Source: Magicicada cassinii (Eukaryota; Arthropoda; Insecta; Hemiptera; Cicadidae). From it: 20,191 nt of DNA. Positions within the stretch are counted from its first letter, which is position 1. Every line of letters starts with the position of its first letter. A program made the position numbers and the translations under genes. Of the stretch, positions 10,199-20,191 are shown one piece after another. The stretch covers positions 1 to 20,191 of the forward strand of contig JAOXNS010610863.1 of assembly GCA_028571305.1 (NCBI GenBank), given 5' to 3'. The notes beneath the pieces were generated by a model. The model searched no databases and was not told where the DNA came from. It worked only from the letters and a program-made list of their open reading frames with translations.

Positions 10199-10299
10199 CA
10201 TTCCCTTTAACTCCCATTCCTTCTATTCCCACTCTCTCTATCACTATCTCTCCCTCCCTCTGTCTCATCCCTCTCTCTCTCTCCCTCTCTCTCTCTCTG
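10199..10299 (+). repeat. Pyrimidine tract with CT microsatellite
   Basis: About 100 bases made almost only of C and T, with the purest (CT)n run at 10270-10299. It is a low-complexity tract (GA-rich on the other strand). In insects such tracts can bind GAGA-type factors, but nothing nearby supports a promoter. Confidence 0.85.
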
Positions 10300-10621
10300 T
10301 CAATTACTTAGTGTAATCATTTTTATATTGAAAACTATATAGTCACTGTAACTGTACTTTAAGGATTGCTTTTTCAATCTCAAATGTAATGGCTTCTACC
10401 CTACATAGAATCTGACGCTGTTCCAGTCTAATTCACTGTCGATTTGTTCTGCTTTCAGTGACTTGTGTTCAAGTATGGCGTTCAAGAAGTTTATGAATTT
10501 ATTTCAATTCTACCACTTTACCTGGCACGTTATGAATTTTATAATAGAAATCCCATGACTCACTGTCAGCACATTACTCTTGGTCCTTATGGAACTTGGA
10601 CCGATTGATAAGAAATAAGCA
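10300..10621. other. Gene-free stretch between the pyrimidine tract and a small ORF
   Basis: No gene, RNA gene or repeat is recognised. Composition becomes gradually more balanced towards 10560-10620. Confidence 0.45.
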
Positions 10622-10756
10622 ATGAAGTCGGTTCTACGCAAGCGACGACATGCACACAGCTTTGAGCAGCAGTATGAGCACAAACATTTCTCAGCTGATG
10701 TAATAAATGCAAGCTCAAAAGTTACATTCTTTAATTGGAACGAATTGTTAGATTAG
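10622..10756 (+). CDS. Possible small ORF, 44 residues, unknown
   Basis: ATG at 10622 to TAG at 10756 gives MKSVLRKRRHAHSFEQQYEH and on, ending NWNELLD. A stop two codons upstream means translation would start at this ATG. The N-terminal part is basic (KSVLRKRRH), and the DNA is richer in G+C than its surroundings and balanced in codon use. No signal peptide, membrane segment or known domain is visible. It may be a small gene, a first exon, a fragment of a dispersed repeat, or chance. A 44-codon frame alone is not evidence of coding. Confidence 0.15.
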   Translation: MKSVLRKRRHAHSFEQQYEHKHFSADVINASSKVTFFNWNELLD

Positions 10757-12576
10757 CGTCGATCTTGGCGTAGGCCATTACATTCAGTAAATCGTGTTAA
10801 GGTGGCGGATCTGCCCGGCAACGTTTGAAACATTTTAAACCAACTGAACTATATAAATTGTTATAGTAGTTTAAAAAATAAAATTAATCGAATTGTACTA
10901 ATTAATCGAATTGTTTGTTTGTAATTTTTTATTATATGTGCTACATGCTCTGAATCTGAAAATCTATATACGCATGCTGTGAAAAATAAAAACCTAACAA
11001 ACAATGAGCAATTTGTTTGATTTCAAACAGTAGTATTAGCACAATACACATGAGTAAATTACGTCACAACGGAATGTTGTTAGGCTGCGTGAAATTAACA
11101 ACTAAAATAAACAATGATAATTCCTAACAACGCTAATTACATAAAGTCAGTTATTGCACAACTGTGAATTATAAATTGTTGTAATTGCCACTAAGAGCAT
11201 GCTAATTAGGAACAACAGTAAATGTAGCTACATAATAGGTCAATAAATGTGTTTTGTGTTATTTGAACGTCATCGCAAACTGACAATTTGCCATGTAAAG
11301 TCAGTAGCATTAAATTATCATTTCATATCCACGCTATTATAGAGACAAGAGATATTTCAATAATTGTAGTAATTGTTCAAAATTCTATCACTAGTGTAGT
11401 TTGGCGTAGTATGTTGCTTGTTCACTATACACGAGAGAATGTATTAGCTTTAATAAATAATTAATTAGCACTGAGTTTACACAGTATTCCTTTTTATGGT
11501 ACCCTCCATGAGAAAGGTTAATGTTTTTCAGATTTAATTTATAAAGTGAAAACAACTACTTTACAACAATTTATGAATTATTCCTACGCAAAATGGTATT
11601 AGTCAGGTCACGAAACTATTCCGTCATTAGATGCGCTTTCGCTGACAGAATCAAAGTTATGTCTCCTGCTTGAACATACTTAACTAAAAATTGTAATTAA
11701 TTTTATGTCCTACTAAGTAAGTTAATTGTTTGTTCTATTAAATTTCATCGAAGTCTGCAATTGCCGTATCAGTTTTCTGCGAGTGTAATATACGGAAAAA
11801 GTATTACAGGAATTAAAGTAGCAATGTTTATAACAATTTGTTTTTAAGAACAATGCATTGCTTTTAATAAGAAAAGTATTAACTGTATTAAATGAAGACA
11901 AAGTGTTTCTGATGGAGTATATAGAATGAATATATAAAATGTTCACTGTATGTAGTTTTTGCATCGTGTATAAAGAATTTTCGTATATTCTATGCAACTA
12001 TTTGTGAATATTTCGTAAAGAAAATCAAATATACTCTGTAAAATGTCGTAAATTGATGCCTGCTGTGTAATAAACTGGATTTAAAGAAGTATAAACTTCT
12101 TTTCAATTTTATCATGCTTCTCTTTTTTACCAAAATGATGAAATATTCCTAAACAGGATATAAATAACTTAAAAACATAAATAACTCAATGGCGTGGAAT
12201 GTTGTAACAGCAACATAATAGCTGATATTTAGCCATGTGACTACACCCACGTCTCGGCAATTGGGATATAAACCTTATATATATTACAAATTTCGCACAA
12301 TAGTTTCTTTTAATTGGAGAGCAGTGACTTTAATTTTATAAATGTTACCAACTACTTAGTAAAATCATACTGTATTAGACTCACGAATTCGACAAAACGT
12401 AATTATAAGAAACTAACTGTCTCTAATCAACTAATAACCATGATAATGATGTTTATAACACAATGGAGAAGAGGGGACAATTGTTTACCTTATAGAATTA
12501 ACTAACCCGTTATCACGATTACTTTGTGAGTCAATTTGATAACTTCGAGCATTTGTAACAATAGACTTATGGTGAA
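10757..12576. other. Gene-free AT-rich stretch
   Basis: A short GC-richer tail (GGTGGCGGATCTGCCCGGCAACG at about 10800) follows the small ORF, then AT-rich DNA. Frames at 11722-11997 (-) and 12314-12505 (+) are of chance length and resemble nothing. No inverted-repeat element or RNA gene was found. Confidence 0.45.
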
Positions 12577-12712
12577 GTGACGGTAGTTAAAGCGACTGAG
12601 AACCGGCCATGTGTGATCTTAACATTTGCTGCTTTTGTGAAAACACGAATACTAGATGTTTATTATTTAAAACTGCAATTTAGTCATATTCATTATTTTA
12701 TTTTATATTTTT

Positions 12713-13375
12713 TTTTGTAAACAGTGCGCAATGAATTTATATCAGAAAGGACGAAATGGTTGAGCGCGATTAGGGTAATTTGATTAACAAAACTAGTGAG
12801 TGGAGTAATATGTTTAGTCTGTTTTTTACATAAGACATACAATTTTATGAACATCTTTAAGTATCAACTCGGCAGTAACTTGTAAATAACTTACAAATTC
12901 ATAGTAATTTGGAACAATTAGTTGGAATAATTTTATGGAACCGTGAACATTAGAGTAAAATATTTTCACAAGGACTCAATTTGAAAAACCACGCCATTGT
13001 GAAATGCACTCAACGGTTATCGTATTCACCAGTATAATTAAGATAGCATACCCGCGATCATTTGAAGAAAGAGCACATGACAGCACAGTATTAGCTAACG
13101 TGACGGAGGATGCGACTGACTTTAATCAGAATTACTCTTACATTAATTACAGGACAGCCTTCAATGGATCACGGAGTGTTTCCTGTGTGTGTGCGTGTAC
13201 AGACTAGTCAGTGTTCATTATTTACTACAGTAGAAGCTAGCACTAACAACAGGTAGTTGCGATTCAAATAAGCCTGCTTTTATGCTTTCTGACTTGTTGT
13301 CACTATTTATTTCTTGTCATTTAACAAAAAGTGGAAATACACACACACGCACACGTCTACCCTAGATTAAACAGC
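12713..13375 (+). repeat. Conserved duplication block 1, copy B
   Basis: Partner of 563-1215. It begins TTTGTAAACAGTGC and contains GACGGAGGATGCGACTGA at about 13101, then TTAATCAG, GGATCACGG and ATTTACTACAGT. A 67-codon frame (13004-13207) covers the core, but its copy A counterpart is stopped and shifted, so the frame is not conserved. A short CA run lies at 13340-13355. Confidence 0.75.
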
Positions 13376-16248
13376 ACATCCACAGAATCAGCTAAGTTGC
13401 CACAGTATTTATCGGGCTGTCTCGACCGAATTTATTGAACGTTATATCTTCCCACAGTAATTGTCTAAGATATTTCAGAAGACAGTGGATTAGATTGACA
13501 GTTTCATTAAATTCCAGTAGAATTATGTAGATCGAGTGAATATTTTTCATAAAATTGTACAACAATGGAAAAACAGGATAAAAACAACAAAAACACCTCA
13601 AAAAGTAGTGATTATGGATATCAGAAATTAAACGGTGTAACAATATATAGCGTACACAGAAACAATAATTAGAAAGTACAGAGTTTATTATTAAACGAAA
13701 TTTTATATAGATCCAAAAATATCCGTTCACGACAAAGAAAGTAAACATTACAATTATAAAAAGCAGTATCAAAAGCATATAAATTTATACGTGAGAAAAA
13801 TGAGAAAAATCTCTGACGGATTTCTGAATTACCAATCCTGTACAAGCAGTAAAGACAATGCTGTATTAGATTTAACAATATATTATTTAGTTAATTTAAC
13901 AATTTTTTACACATATCCGCAAAAACATGCAAACTGGCGCATACACATAACTTACCAGTAATAATAAATTAATAAATTTACAAGTCGCATTCACACACAC
14001 ACACACGTGCAGACAGAAACTGTACAATAACGAAACCTCAAGAAGAAATAATATACAGACGTTCCGTTAATAGCAACACTGTTCACACAATAAAACAGAT
14101 TTTCTTATTTTTATTGTAACGTGATTTTTAATTTACTTTGTGTGTGTGTGTGTGTGGATTATAAACGTAGGCATACATACACCCATACACACTGAATACC
14201 ACAAATTTTTACACACATAAATACACATCATTAAACAAAATAATTGTTCTGGGATGTATAAAGATTCTATGGTCGAAAAGAAGTGAGTCTGTGTTTTCAT
14301 GAATGCTATTCCAGAGGTAAAGTACGATTTAAATTTAACCAAGCACATGATCACTTTGTTATCGATTTCTTGCAAAGTGCTTCAGTGTACCCGTAAACGA
14401 GAACAACTTTACTACGACAGCTCATTTGCGGTAAAGTTAATGCACGGGAAAACCATAAAAGTCAGTTTGTTACTGAAAATTAGGTGACAACATTCTTAGA
14501 CCTGTGGTACGAACAGCGTAGAAGACACTACACACTGTGGTGATAGGACTCTTCTTAGTGAATAATTTGCTGGGAATAGACATTTACATTATTTTTCTGT
14601 AAAGCACTCAAAGTACGTGAGTTTTGTAACTTATGTTTTGATAAAACACGCTGAAACGTGTGTTTAAGTAGATATATTGTACGTAAATTGTCCCTAAACA
14701 TTTATTTTTGTTTAAAAATGGTCCGCCAGGGTGTGGTAGGAGATATAGATCATATTTGAACTGGCAATGTACATTTAGAACAGGAAAATATTAAATCATA
14801 TATTTAATATGATTTGTACTTCTTTTCACAGTGATTTTATGTACCAGATGGTATTGTGTTTTTCTAAGGCAAGTTAAAGGCAATAACCAGTAATTTAATA
14901 AAAAATACTTAAAAACGAATTTATTTATTTTGGTTGTATATGACACAGTTAAAAGCAAACTTAATATGGAGGTTTTTAAGAGTTGTATTGAATTCTCACT
15001 TTCATAGTCTAGTAGTCACATTATGGTGTGCGCTTGTATTATGTTATGCCTAAACTAATGTCTAACATAACACAGAAGCGTTATTACTTTACACCAATTA
15101 CTAAAATTGAAAACATATTGTGTGAAGAAATAATTTTAACAAATTTTTAAAACATTTTGCAAACATTTAATAACAAACAATATATGCAAACACGAGAACG
15201 CATAGCTTCCCTGGAACATCATCAAATAATAATATTGGTTATGCAGTGTTTTCAGTTTTTGCACTTTGCTCAGCCGAGAGTGACGTATATATTTTATGAT
15301 ATAGTAACGTGAAATTTTTATTGGTGCTCACCGTTTGTTTTTCTGTTGTAGTACCAAGAGATAAGTTCAGTCCAGTTTTTATTTAATACGATTTATTTTC
15401 ATTGTCTGACAGAATAAATTTACGAACGTTGAAGGTTGTTATTTCGCTCTCCTCAGTGTCGTATACTTAAATTTAATTTTGTAAAAGTTTGTAAGTACAC
15501 TAAACTGTAATAGTTTATTTGTGTCTATCATTTATCTAAAAAAAATAAATGTAGAGAAACAATTAAATGAACTTACAGTTATGGCAAGGAGAAAAGTGAA
15601 TGTCCTGGTAAATAGGATAAACTTGAGGACAATCGAAAAGAAGAATCTAAAATATGCTAGTCGCAAATGACCAACGACATTGGTTTCTAAGTCTCCCGTC
15701 ATACGTTTAGGCTAATTGTTTCATAACTTCTGCGATCATGTGGCACATAACAGATCTTGCCTACGAATCTGACTGTTCCTACAATTCACAAATATGGATA
15801 TATACTATGACTGCAATACTTTTTATATGTACAGCAAAGGAAAATGTATTTTCTGCTCTTCGGAGAAGCACATTTATAGGGGGAAATATTGGATTGTAAT
15901 ATTACAGATCTCGGATCTCTTTTGCTCACAGAGTGTTGGAAAATATTTGCTATAAAAATCTTGTTCCATTACATTTTGTTCTATCTGTTCCTGCAGATTA
16001 AGCTTGAATTTTTCTCTTTTCTCTGTTAGACTATAGTACGATATAAAGCTATAAACATCTACCGTTCAGTAGGGAAGTTTTAAAAAACAGAACATTTCAT
16101 TGTCAGTTTGAGAATAAAGTAAAAAAAAAGGCAATTATCTTACACGATCATTTTGGTTTACAACCATGTAGACTCACAATTGAAAATATAGTACTTATTC
16201 GAATTAATTTTTTCTAGTAATACACGCTGTTTATAAATTATTCTTTTC
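13376..16248. other. Gene-free stretch inside copy B with microsatellites
   Basis: No gene is recognised. The longest frame in the window, 128 codons at 13392-13778 on the minus strand, is strongly hydrophobic at its start (MLLILLFIIVMFTFFVV). It lies opposite an A-rich plus strand, so T-rich codons explain the hydrophobicity, and no chemoreceptor or other membrane-protein motif is visible. Dinucleotide runs are at 13992-14006 (CA) and 14139-14156 (TG). A 9-base inverted pair AAATCATAT / ATATGATTT lies near 14793-14815. Frames at 14133-14375 (-) and 14299-14487 (+) overlap and look like chance. Confidence 0.45.
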
Positions 16249-16275
16249 ACGTGTGCGCGCACACGTACACGCACG

Positions 16276-16306
<31 letters not shown>

Positions 16307-16315
16307 GCGCACACA
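16249..16315 (+). repeat. CA/CG microsatellite
   Basis: An alternating purine-pyrimidine tract: GTGTGCGCGCACACGTACAC, then CACG units, then a pure CA run, then CGCGCACACA. It produces the Val-Cys-Val-rich minus-strand frame 16158-16349, which is an artefact of the repeat. Such alternating tracts can adopt Z-DNA in principle. Confidence 0.9.
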
Positions 16316-16416
16316 TTTCTACATAAAGATTTCTGATGTAGTCATTCAATGATCGAACAACGTGTTAGTTACTTCACTAGCAACTATGCTTTGAATCGCC
16401 CTTTTAATAATAGCGC

Positions 16417-16610
16417 ATGGTATCCTTTAACCGGAGCAGCGTGTGTGATGATCAGTATCTAATGATAATTTTATCTTCCTTCCTGGCCGTAGGCTGTGTG
16501 ACAAGTGTTGTCAATAACTGTCTGAATCTGGGTAAACCAGGTAAGTCAACATCAAGGTGGGAACCCAGATACTTAACTTTCTTGACTCTAGTACGAGAAC
16601 AGCGTCGCAG
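16417..16610. mobile_element. GC-richer islet, probable dispersed-repeat fragment (possibly LINE)
   Basis: The islet interrupts the alignment of copy B with copy A and has no visible counterpart near 3560-3710, so it looks inserted. Both strands are open. The minus strand reads VKKVKYLGSHLDVDLPGLPR between about 16585 and 16525. The KYLGS word recalls the segment after the reverse-transcriptase core in non-LTR retrotransposons, but what follows does not look like reverse transcriptase. The plus strand also has exon-like edges: CTTCCTTCCTGGCCGTAG ends at 16492, and CCAG/GTAAGT lies at 16540/16541, framing 48 bases (CVTSVVNNCLNLGKP in one frame). It could therefore be a small exon or a repeat. 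I favour a repeat because the duplicate lacks it. Confidence 0.35.
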
Positions 16611-17659
16611 CTCTCTTAATCCCTCATTAGAAAATCTTTTTTTAGACGAAATTTACCAAATTAAAATTTTTATGGCTATTATTTGTAATTTTTTTAAATC
16701 ATCAGTCAGTCGTTGTGTTTAGTTAACAAGTGATTGTACATATTTGATTATACCAAACCATTTTGTATAACAGACCAAGGGATGCTTACAGTGTTTAAAT
16801 TTTGATATTTCGAATTTTATAGAACGTTTCCCTCACTGCTGGAACATTCCTACATATACTTTACTACCTTTCATTAAAAGCGCGTTGCTTTCTACAAGCC
16901 AATTTATATATATCGTGTTGTTTCTTTTAGATATAAATGGTATTTTTTATATCAAAATAAATGGATATGGTGCGGTTATAAATAAAAGCACGTGTACGAA
17001 TACAGACACACAATACAGATATATTTAACTGAATAATTCCACCTGGGCTTGAGGAAATTTCTATTGTGTAGTATTACTGCAAACTACAAATATAAATAGG
17101 CCCTATGTTCTGTTTGATGTATATACATGTGTTCGGTTCCCCTTTAAATATACAACCTAAAAGTTTCCCATTTAAGTTATATATGATTAAAGTTTAATAA
17201 AGCATGGGCGCCTATCGAATAATTTGTAAGCTTTTTCTAAACTTAATTAAATGTTTTTAATGCATATGTTATCTACTGTAAACATATTATTGGCTGTATT
17301 ACCTATAAATAGTCTTTAAAGTATTTTGTATAAATAAACTTTAGAAAGCATTTAGAATATTGTAAATAAATATATTAAGTCAGTAGAAGATAAATCAGAA
17401 ACCGATAGTGACATAATGTAGTATAATTTACGTGAAGGGTTACGGTCAGGTCAACGAATTAGCGGTCTCTGTTGGTTGCCGAAGGGGACCATAAACCAGT
17501 GAATATTACGGTAAATAGAAATTCCCCAACGTATTGACATTCATACGCCACATATAATGGTACCGCTGCCTGCGGTCAGATGGCTTCTCTTCCCTCCTGC
17601 AGCGGTTAACTGGGAGTTGGATTAATATATGTCGACTTACTGAACCTCATGTCATTACT

Positions 17660-17673
17660 GTTGCAAAGATAAC
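17660..17673 (+). promoter_or_regulatory. X-box-like motif, copy B
   Basis: GTTGCAAAGATAAC is the copy B partner of GTTGCAATGGTAAC at 4743-4756. Both half sites keep the RFX-like pattern with a two-base spacer and share the same mismatch in the left half. Function is not shown. Confidence 0.25.
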
Positions 17674-17807
17674 TTGAATTTTTTGCACTAAAATGCAAAT
17701 TTATTATCTTGTGAATAAACACCCACTATCATCAATGGATTTCTGAAATAGCGAAATTAAGTTTTTTAGTTAAGAACTATTTTTTCTTTAATTTTTGTGT
17801 CCATGAC

Positions 17808-18039
17808 CTAACAGTATATTTAATTTTTTTTTTCCTTTTAGGCACTAAAATTCTCCGTAATTTTTATATTTCTTAATAATGCTTTTTCATTCCCCGTTAA
17901 TGTTTACAAAGCTTTGCAGATTAACGTCATTTATGTATCAATGTTTTACAGAGTTGGATTAAAAGAGTCGATCAGATATTGTTTTTATTTGAGAATATGT
18001 AACAATTTTTACACATATTTCATAGTAGTTCCATTATGA
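17808..18039 (+). other. 3' splice-site-like signal plus open frame, copy B
   Basis: CTAAC (17808-17812), then a strong pyrimidine tract ending CCTTTTAG at 17841, look like a good branch point and acceptor. From 17842 one frame is open for 65 codons (ALKFSVIFIFLNNAFSFPVN and on) to TGA at 18037. The copy A partner at 4896-5168 has the same signals and starts with a similar peptide, but falls out of register after about 13 codons. No downstream donor is clear. Confidence 0.25.
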
Positions 18040-18425
18040 ATAAAACACTCACGCATTAAATTAGGCCAATGTTAATTAGTTTTTGTAGTTGTATACTTTA
18101 AATTTAAATTCAAATATATTGTAAACTTTATCATTTAAATAGATGTACAAAGCTAAATAGAAAAAGGTAAAGAAAATTATAACGTCATAAATAATATGCT
18201 TCAGTTGAATAAAGTACTCCATACATATAGAAAACGATTGTCCAAATTTTAGATGATGTGTGTGTGTACGATTGTATACAGTGGATAATTTTGTTCTCCA
18301 GTTTTCTTTCATTGTTGTGTTACCGCCATTAACCATTAGCATTAATGTTAGCGTCCCGTCTAGATAGCAACTATGACATGTTTTCCAGTACAGCATACAG
18401 TTAATGCTAGCTCGGTTAATTAATT

Positions 18426-18797
18426 ATTGAGAGAAGAAGAGAGTTTAGCTCACAAACACATCGTTAGTAGACATAACGAAAGCTTCTGATAGTGTCAGAC
18501 GTTTACTACTCTAGGAGAATAATGGAAAGAAGAGATTCCCTTCTTGATTTATTAGAGTAGGTTACTTAAGAATGGTAGACTAACGGAAGGTATTTCTACA
18601 AATAATGAACTAGACTAAGGTGCTCCACTTTACCATCACTTTTGAAGATATCCATAGATTACATATTTACATGTTTATGTAATGCAAAGGTTAATCCAGG
18701 AATATCACGTTAACATATTACAACACTACGACAAGTTTAATGTGTTTAATTTATTGATGTGCGACAAATGTTTATGTAACACGACGACACATTAAAT

Positions 18798-18798
<1 letters not shown>
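18426..18798. other. Gene-free stretch right of copy B
   Basis: Nothing recognisable. A purine-rich patch (GAGAGAAGAAGAGAG at about 18429) and short open frames only. I found no convincing continuation of the duplication here against 5530 onwards. Confidence 0.4.

Positions 18799-18830
<32 letters not shown>
18799..18830 (+). repeat. TG microsatellite
   Basis: A nearly pure (TG)n run of about 30 bases. Simple repeat, probably polymorphic in length. Confidence 0.95.
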
Positions 18831-18832
<2 letters not shown>

Positions 18833-18903
18833 AAGGGTGTACTCGTAATAATCATAAAACTGTAAAATTGTTTAAACTCATTTAACTTTATTTATTAATA
18901 GCA

Positions 18904-19071
18904 TTCCTTATTTGTTTGGTGATTAAAAATCATTACTATTTTCATATAATTATTACGTGTAATTCGTAATCTTATATTACAAACATATTTCTTACTTATT
19001 TTGCGATTCAAAATAATTATTATTTTCACGTACTTATTACGTGTAATTCGTAATCTTATATTACACACAAA
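18904..19071. repeat. Two-unit AT-rich tandem repeat, 84-bp period
   Basis: Units 18904-18987 and 18988-19071 are offset by exactly 84 bases. The inner word ACGTGTAATTCGTAATC recurs at 18955 and 19039, continuing TTATATTAC. Each unit also has ATTACG and CGTAAT as a small inverted pair. It lies just downstream, in minus-strand sense, of the gag-like fossil, and may belong to that element's untranslated region. Confidence 0.85.
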
Positions 19072-19124
19072 CATATTATATAAACTTATATTCTAATACA
19101 TTGTTATAAATTTTTATATTGCTC

Positions 19125-19169
19125 TCAGCTAGCTCATTTATATTATATTGTTATTAATTCAGCTAGCTC
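19125..19169. repeat. Paired TCAGCTAGCTC words
   Basis: TCAGCTAGCTC occurs at 19125-19135 and again at 19159-19169. Each contains the palindrome AGCTAGCT, 34 bases apart, in AT-rich sequence next to the fossil element. The role is unknown; it may be part of the same element. Confidence 0.7.
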
Positions 19170-19189
19170 TTCTTGTTATTGTTCACTTG

Positions 19190-20060
19190 TTACGAATCGA
19201 GTAAGTGGTTGTGTAGTGGTGAGAATTTTATTTTAACAGATGGCCACAAATACCCTCTCTTTTTCTCACGACGAACTTCCCTCTCACGCTGCGCGCTCCT
19301 CTCCTGCTCGTGACGAACGCATTCCTTCGTAATTTGTATGTGACCTCCATAAACAAATCGCGCGTCCCCTTCTTGTGCTTCGCCGCAGTGTAGAATAATA
19401 ATCACTGTAGTGTTTATAATTATAATTATAATTATTGTGATTATCTTTATAACTACCGTTCGGTCGATAATTGTGTCGTTTACTCTCGTCACAAGTGATG
19501 AGCTTTGCTCGTGTGACTTCCTTAATTGTTTGAATAATGTGTGTTTGTACAGCTAATTGGATGTTCTTGATAACGATGTACGATTGTTTAGATTTTATTT
19601 TATATTCTTCTGTAGTATTAATTATTTCAGTAGATTCGTCCTTATTAATTATTAACGTTTGTTCTTGCTCACTCTCAATTACAATAATTTGTTCATACAG
19701 TGTTATTTCGATTGTATTTTCTAATGCATCTAAGCACTTATTCGTGTCGATAATTTTATCTGCTAACTGGATCGTACTGTCTAAGATCTCTTGTTTTAAT
19801 TCTTCTCTTAATTCACTTATTTTTCCGTTTGTTTGTTTACTTTATCATATATATTTTCTGTTTGTTTGATATTCTCTTGTTTTAATTCATTTAGTTTTTC
19901 ATCTACCTTTTGTTTTAATTCTTCTTTTAATTGTACATTATATTGTTTTAATTCTTCTTTTAAATTTTCCGTTTGTTTATCTAGTTTAGCAATTATATGT
20001 TCCGTTTGTTTTATACATAGTTCGTCCATCCAGGATTTTAACAGATGACTCCGTATCAAA
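19190..20060 (-). mobile_element. Fossil gag-like region of a retroelement
   Basis: The minus strand carries a long amphipathic coiled coil near 19817-20035, rich in Glu, Lys and Gln with heptad-like spacing (LKEELKQ, KVDEKLNELKQ). A charged and Asn/Tyr-rich stretch follows. Towards 19270-19400 there is a basic region with a Cys/His group that recalls a gag zinc knuckle. This domain order fits the gag or ORF1 product of a retroelement, LTR or non-LTR; the family cannot be told without the polymerase, which is not in the window. The element is broken in several places and is treated as a fossil. No long terminal repeat is identified. It is at least moderately old. Confidence 0.6.
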
Positions 20061-20191
20061 ACATTTGATTCTGCAAGGTTGAATTATTTTTTTTTATTAT
20101 ACTATTTTTAAAATAATTATTATTGGTGATTCCCGGTTTATGATACGCTTTATTTATTATGTTATTATTATTAATTTCTATTATTACATTG
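20061..20191. other. AT-rich end of window, upstream of the fossil
   Basis: Very AT-rich, with runs of T and TTATTATTA. In minus-strand sense this is the 5' side of the gag-like region and may be its leader. No primer-binding site or terminal repeat is recognised. Confidence 0.35.

Larger units (their letters stand above)
12577..18425 (+). repeat. Copy B of the direct segmental duplication
   Basis: This segment matches copy A in the same order and orientation (12713-13375 and 16310-18425). It is several hundred bases longer than copy A between the two conserved stretches. The extra length lies mainly in 13380-16300, which includes CA/TG microsatellites, and at the islet 16417-16610. Neither of the two inverted-repeat elements of copy A is seen here. 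Homology fades just after TTAATTAATT near 18420. No intact gene is recognised. Confidence 0.85.
16310..18425 (+). repeat. Conserved duplication block 2, copy B
   Basis: Partner of 3490-5525. Anchors in order are GTAGTCATTCAATGAT (16338), GTGTTTAGTTAACAA (16716), CTACAAGCC (16892), GAATAATTCCACCTGGG (17030), AACCGATAGTGACATAAT (17400), CTGCGGTCAGATGG (17570), AGTTAAGAACTATTT (17768), and AGCGTCCCGTCTAGA close to the end. It holds the islet 16417-16610 as an extra, and lacks the 112-bp inverted-repeat element of copy A. Confidence 0.8.

Noticed and set aside
13004-13207. 67-codon frame over the conserved core of block 1 as a duplicated gene
   Set aside because: The copy A partner has a stop just upstream and a 5-base length difference inside, so the frame is not shared.
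13392-13778. 128-codon minus-strand frame with hydrophobic start, possible chemoreceptor piece
   Set aside because: T-rich strand explains the hydrophobicity, no family motif is visible, and about 0.3 frames of this length are expected by chance in the window.
16158-16349. Cys/Val-rich minus-strand frame
   Set aside because: Translation of the CA/CG microsatellite.
1-20191. tRNA genes, tRNA-derived SINEs, CRISPR arrays, bacterial operons
   Set aside because: No B-box-like GGTTCGA sequence or cloverleaf was seen, no spaced direct-repeat array, and no ribosome-binding or operon layout; the sequence is eukaryotic in character.

Overview
This window looks like non-coding nuclear DNA from an AT-rich insect genome, probably a large and repeat-rich one. 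The clues are a short internal run of TTAGG (the ancestral insect telomere repeat), many CA/TG and CT microsatellites, MITE-like elements, a fossil gag-like region, and no convincing long reading frame. A cockroach, termite or similar polyneopteran is a guess from overall feel, not shown by the sequence. At about one third G+C, random stops alone would give dozens of open frames of 60 codons or more and about one of 105 codons on six frames. The open frames here match that expectation, and only the gag-like coiled coil near the right end is clearly non-random protein. I call no intact host gene.

The main structure is an old direct (tandem) duplication. Copy A runs from about the left edge to 5525, and copy B from about 12577 to 18425. 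Matching points lie 12.1 to 12.9 kb apart. Two stretches are recognisable by eye: 563-1215 with 12713-13375, and 3490-5525 with 16310-18425. The parts between them have diverged or been replaced. The copies match over long runs, but small indels break frame correspondence, so the shared sequence looks regulatory, intronic or neutral rather than coding. The right-hand stretch holds a paired 3' splice-site-like signal (CTAAC, pyrimidine tract, AG) with an open frame after it in both copies, and a paired imperfect X-box-like motif.

Later insertions separate the copies. Copy A carries two terminal-inverted-repeat elements (191-544 and 5074-5185) that I do not see in copy B. Copy B carries a GC-richer islet (16417-16610) that I do not see in copy A; it may be a LINE or other dispersed-repeat fragment.

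Between the copies (5530-12570) is mostly featureless AT-rich DNA. It holds three GC-richer islets with small open frames (5727-5851, 9019-9195, 10622-10756), the TTAGG run at 8317-8336 and a pyrimidine tract at 10199-10299. Right of copy B are a TG microsatellite, an 84-bp AT-rich tandem duplication and a broken gag-like fossil on the minus strand that reaches almost to the window end.
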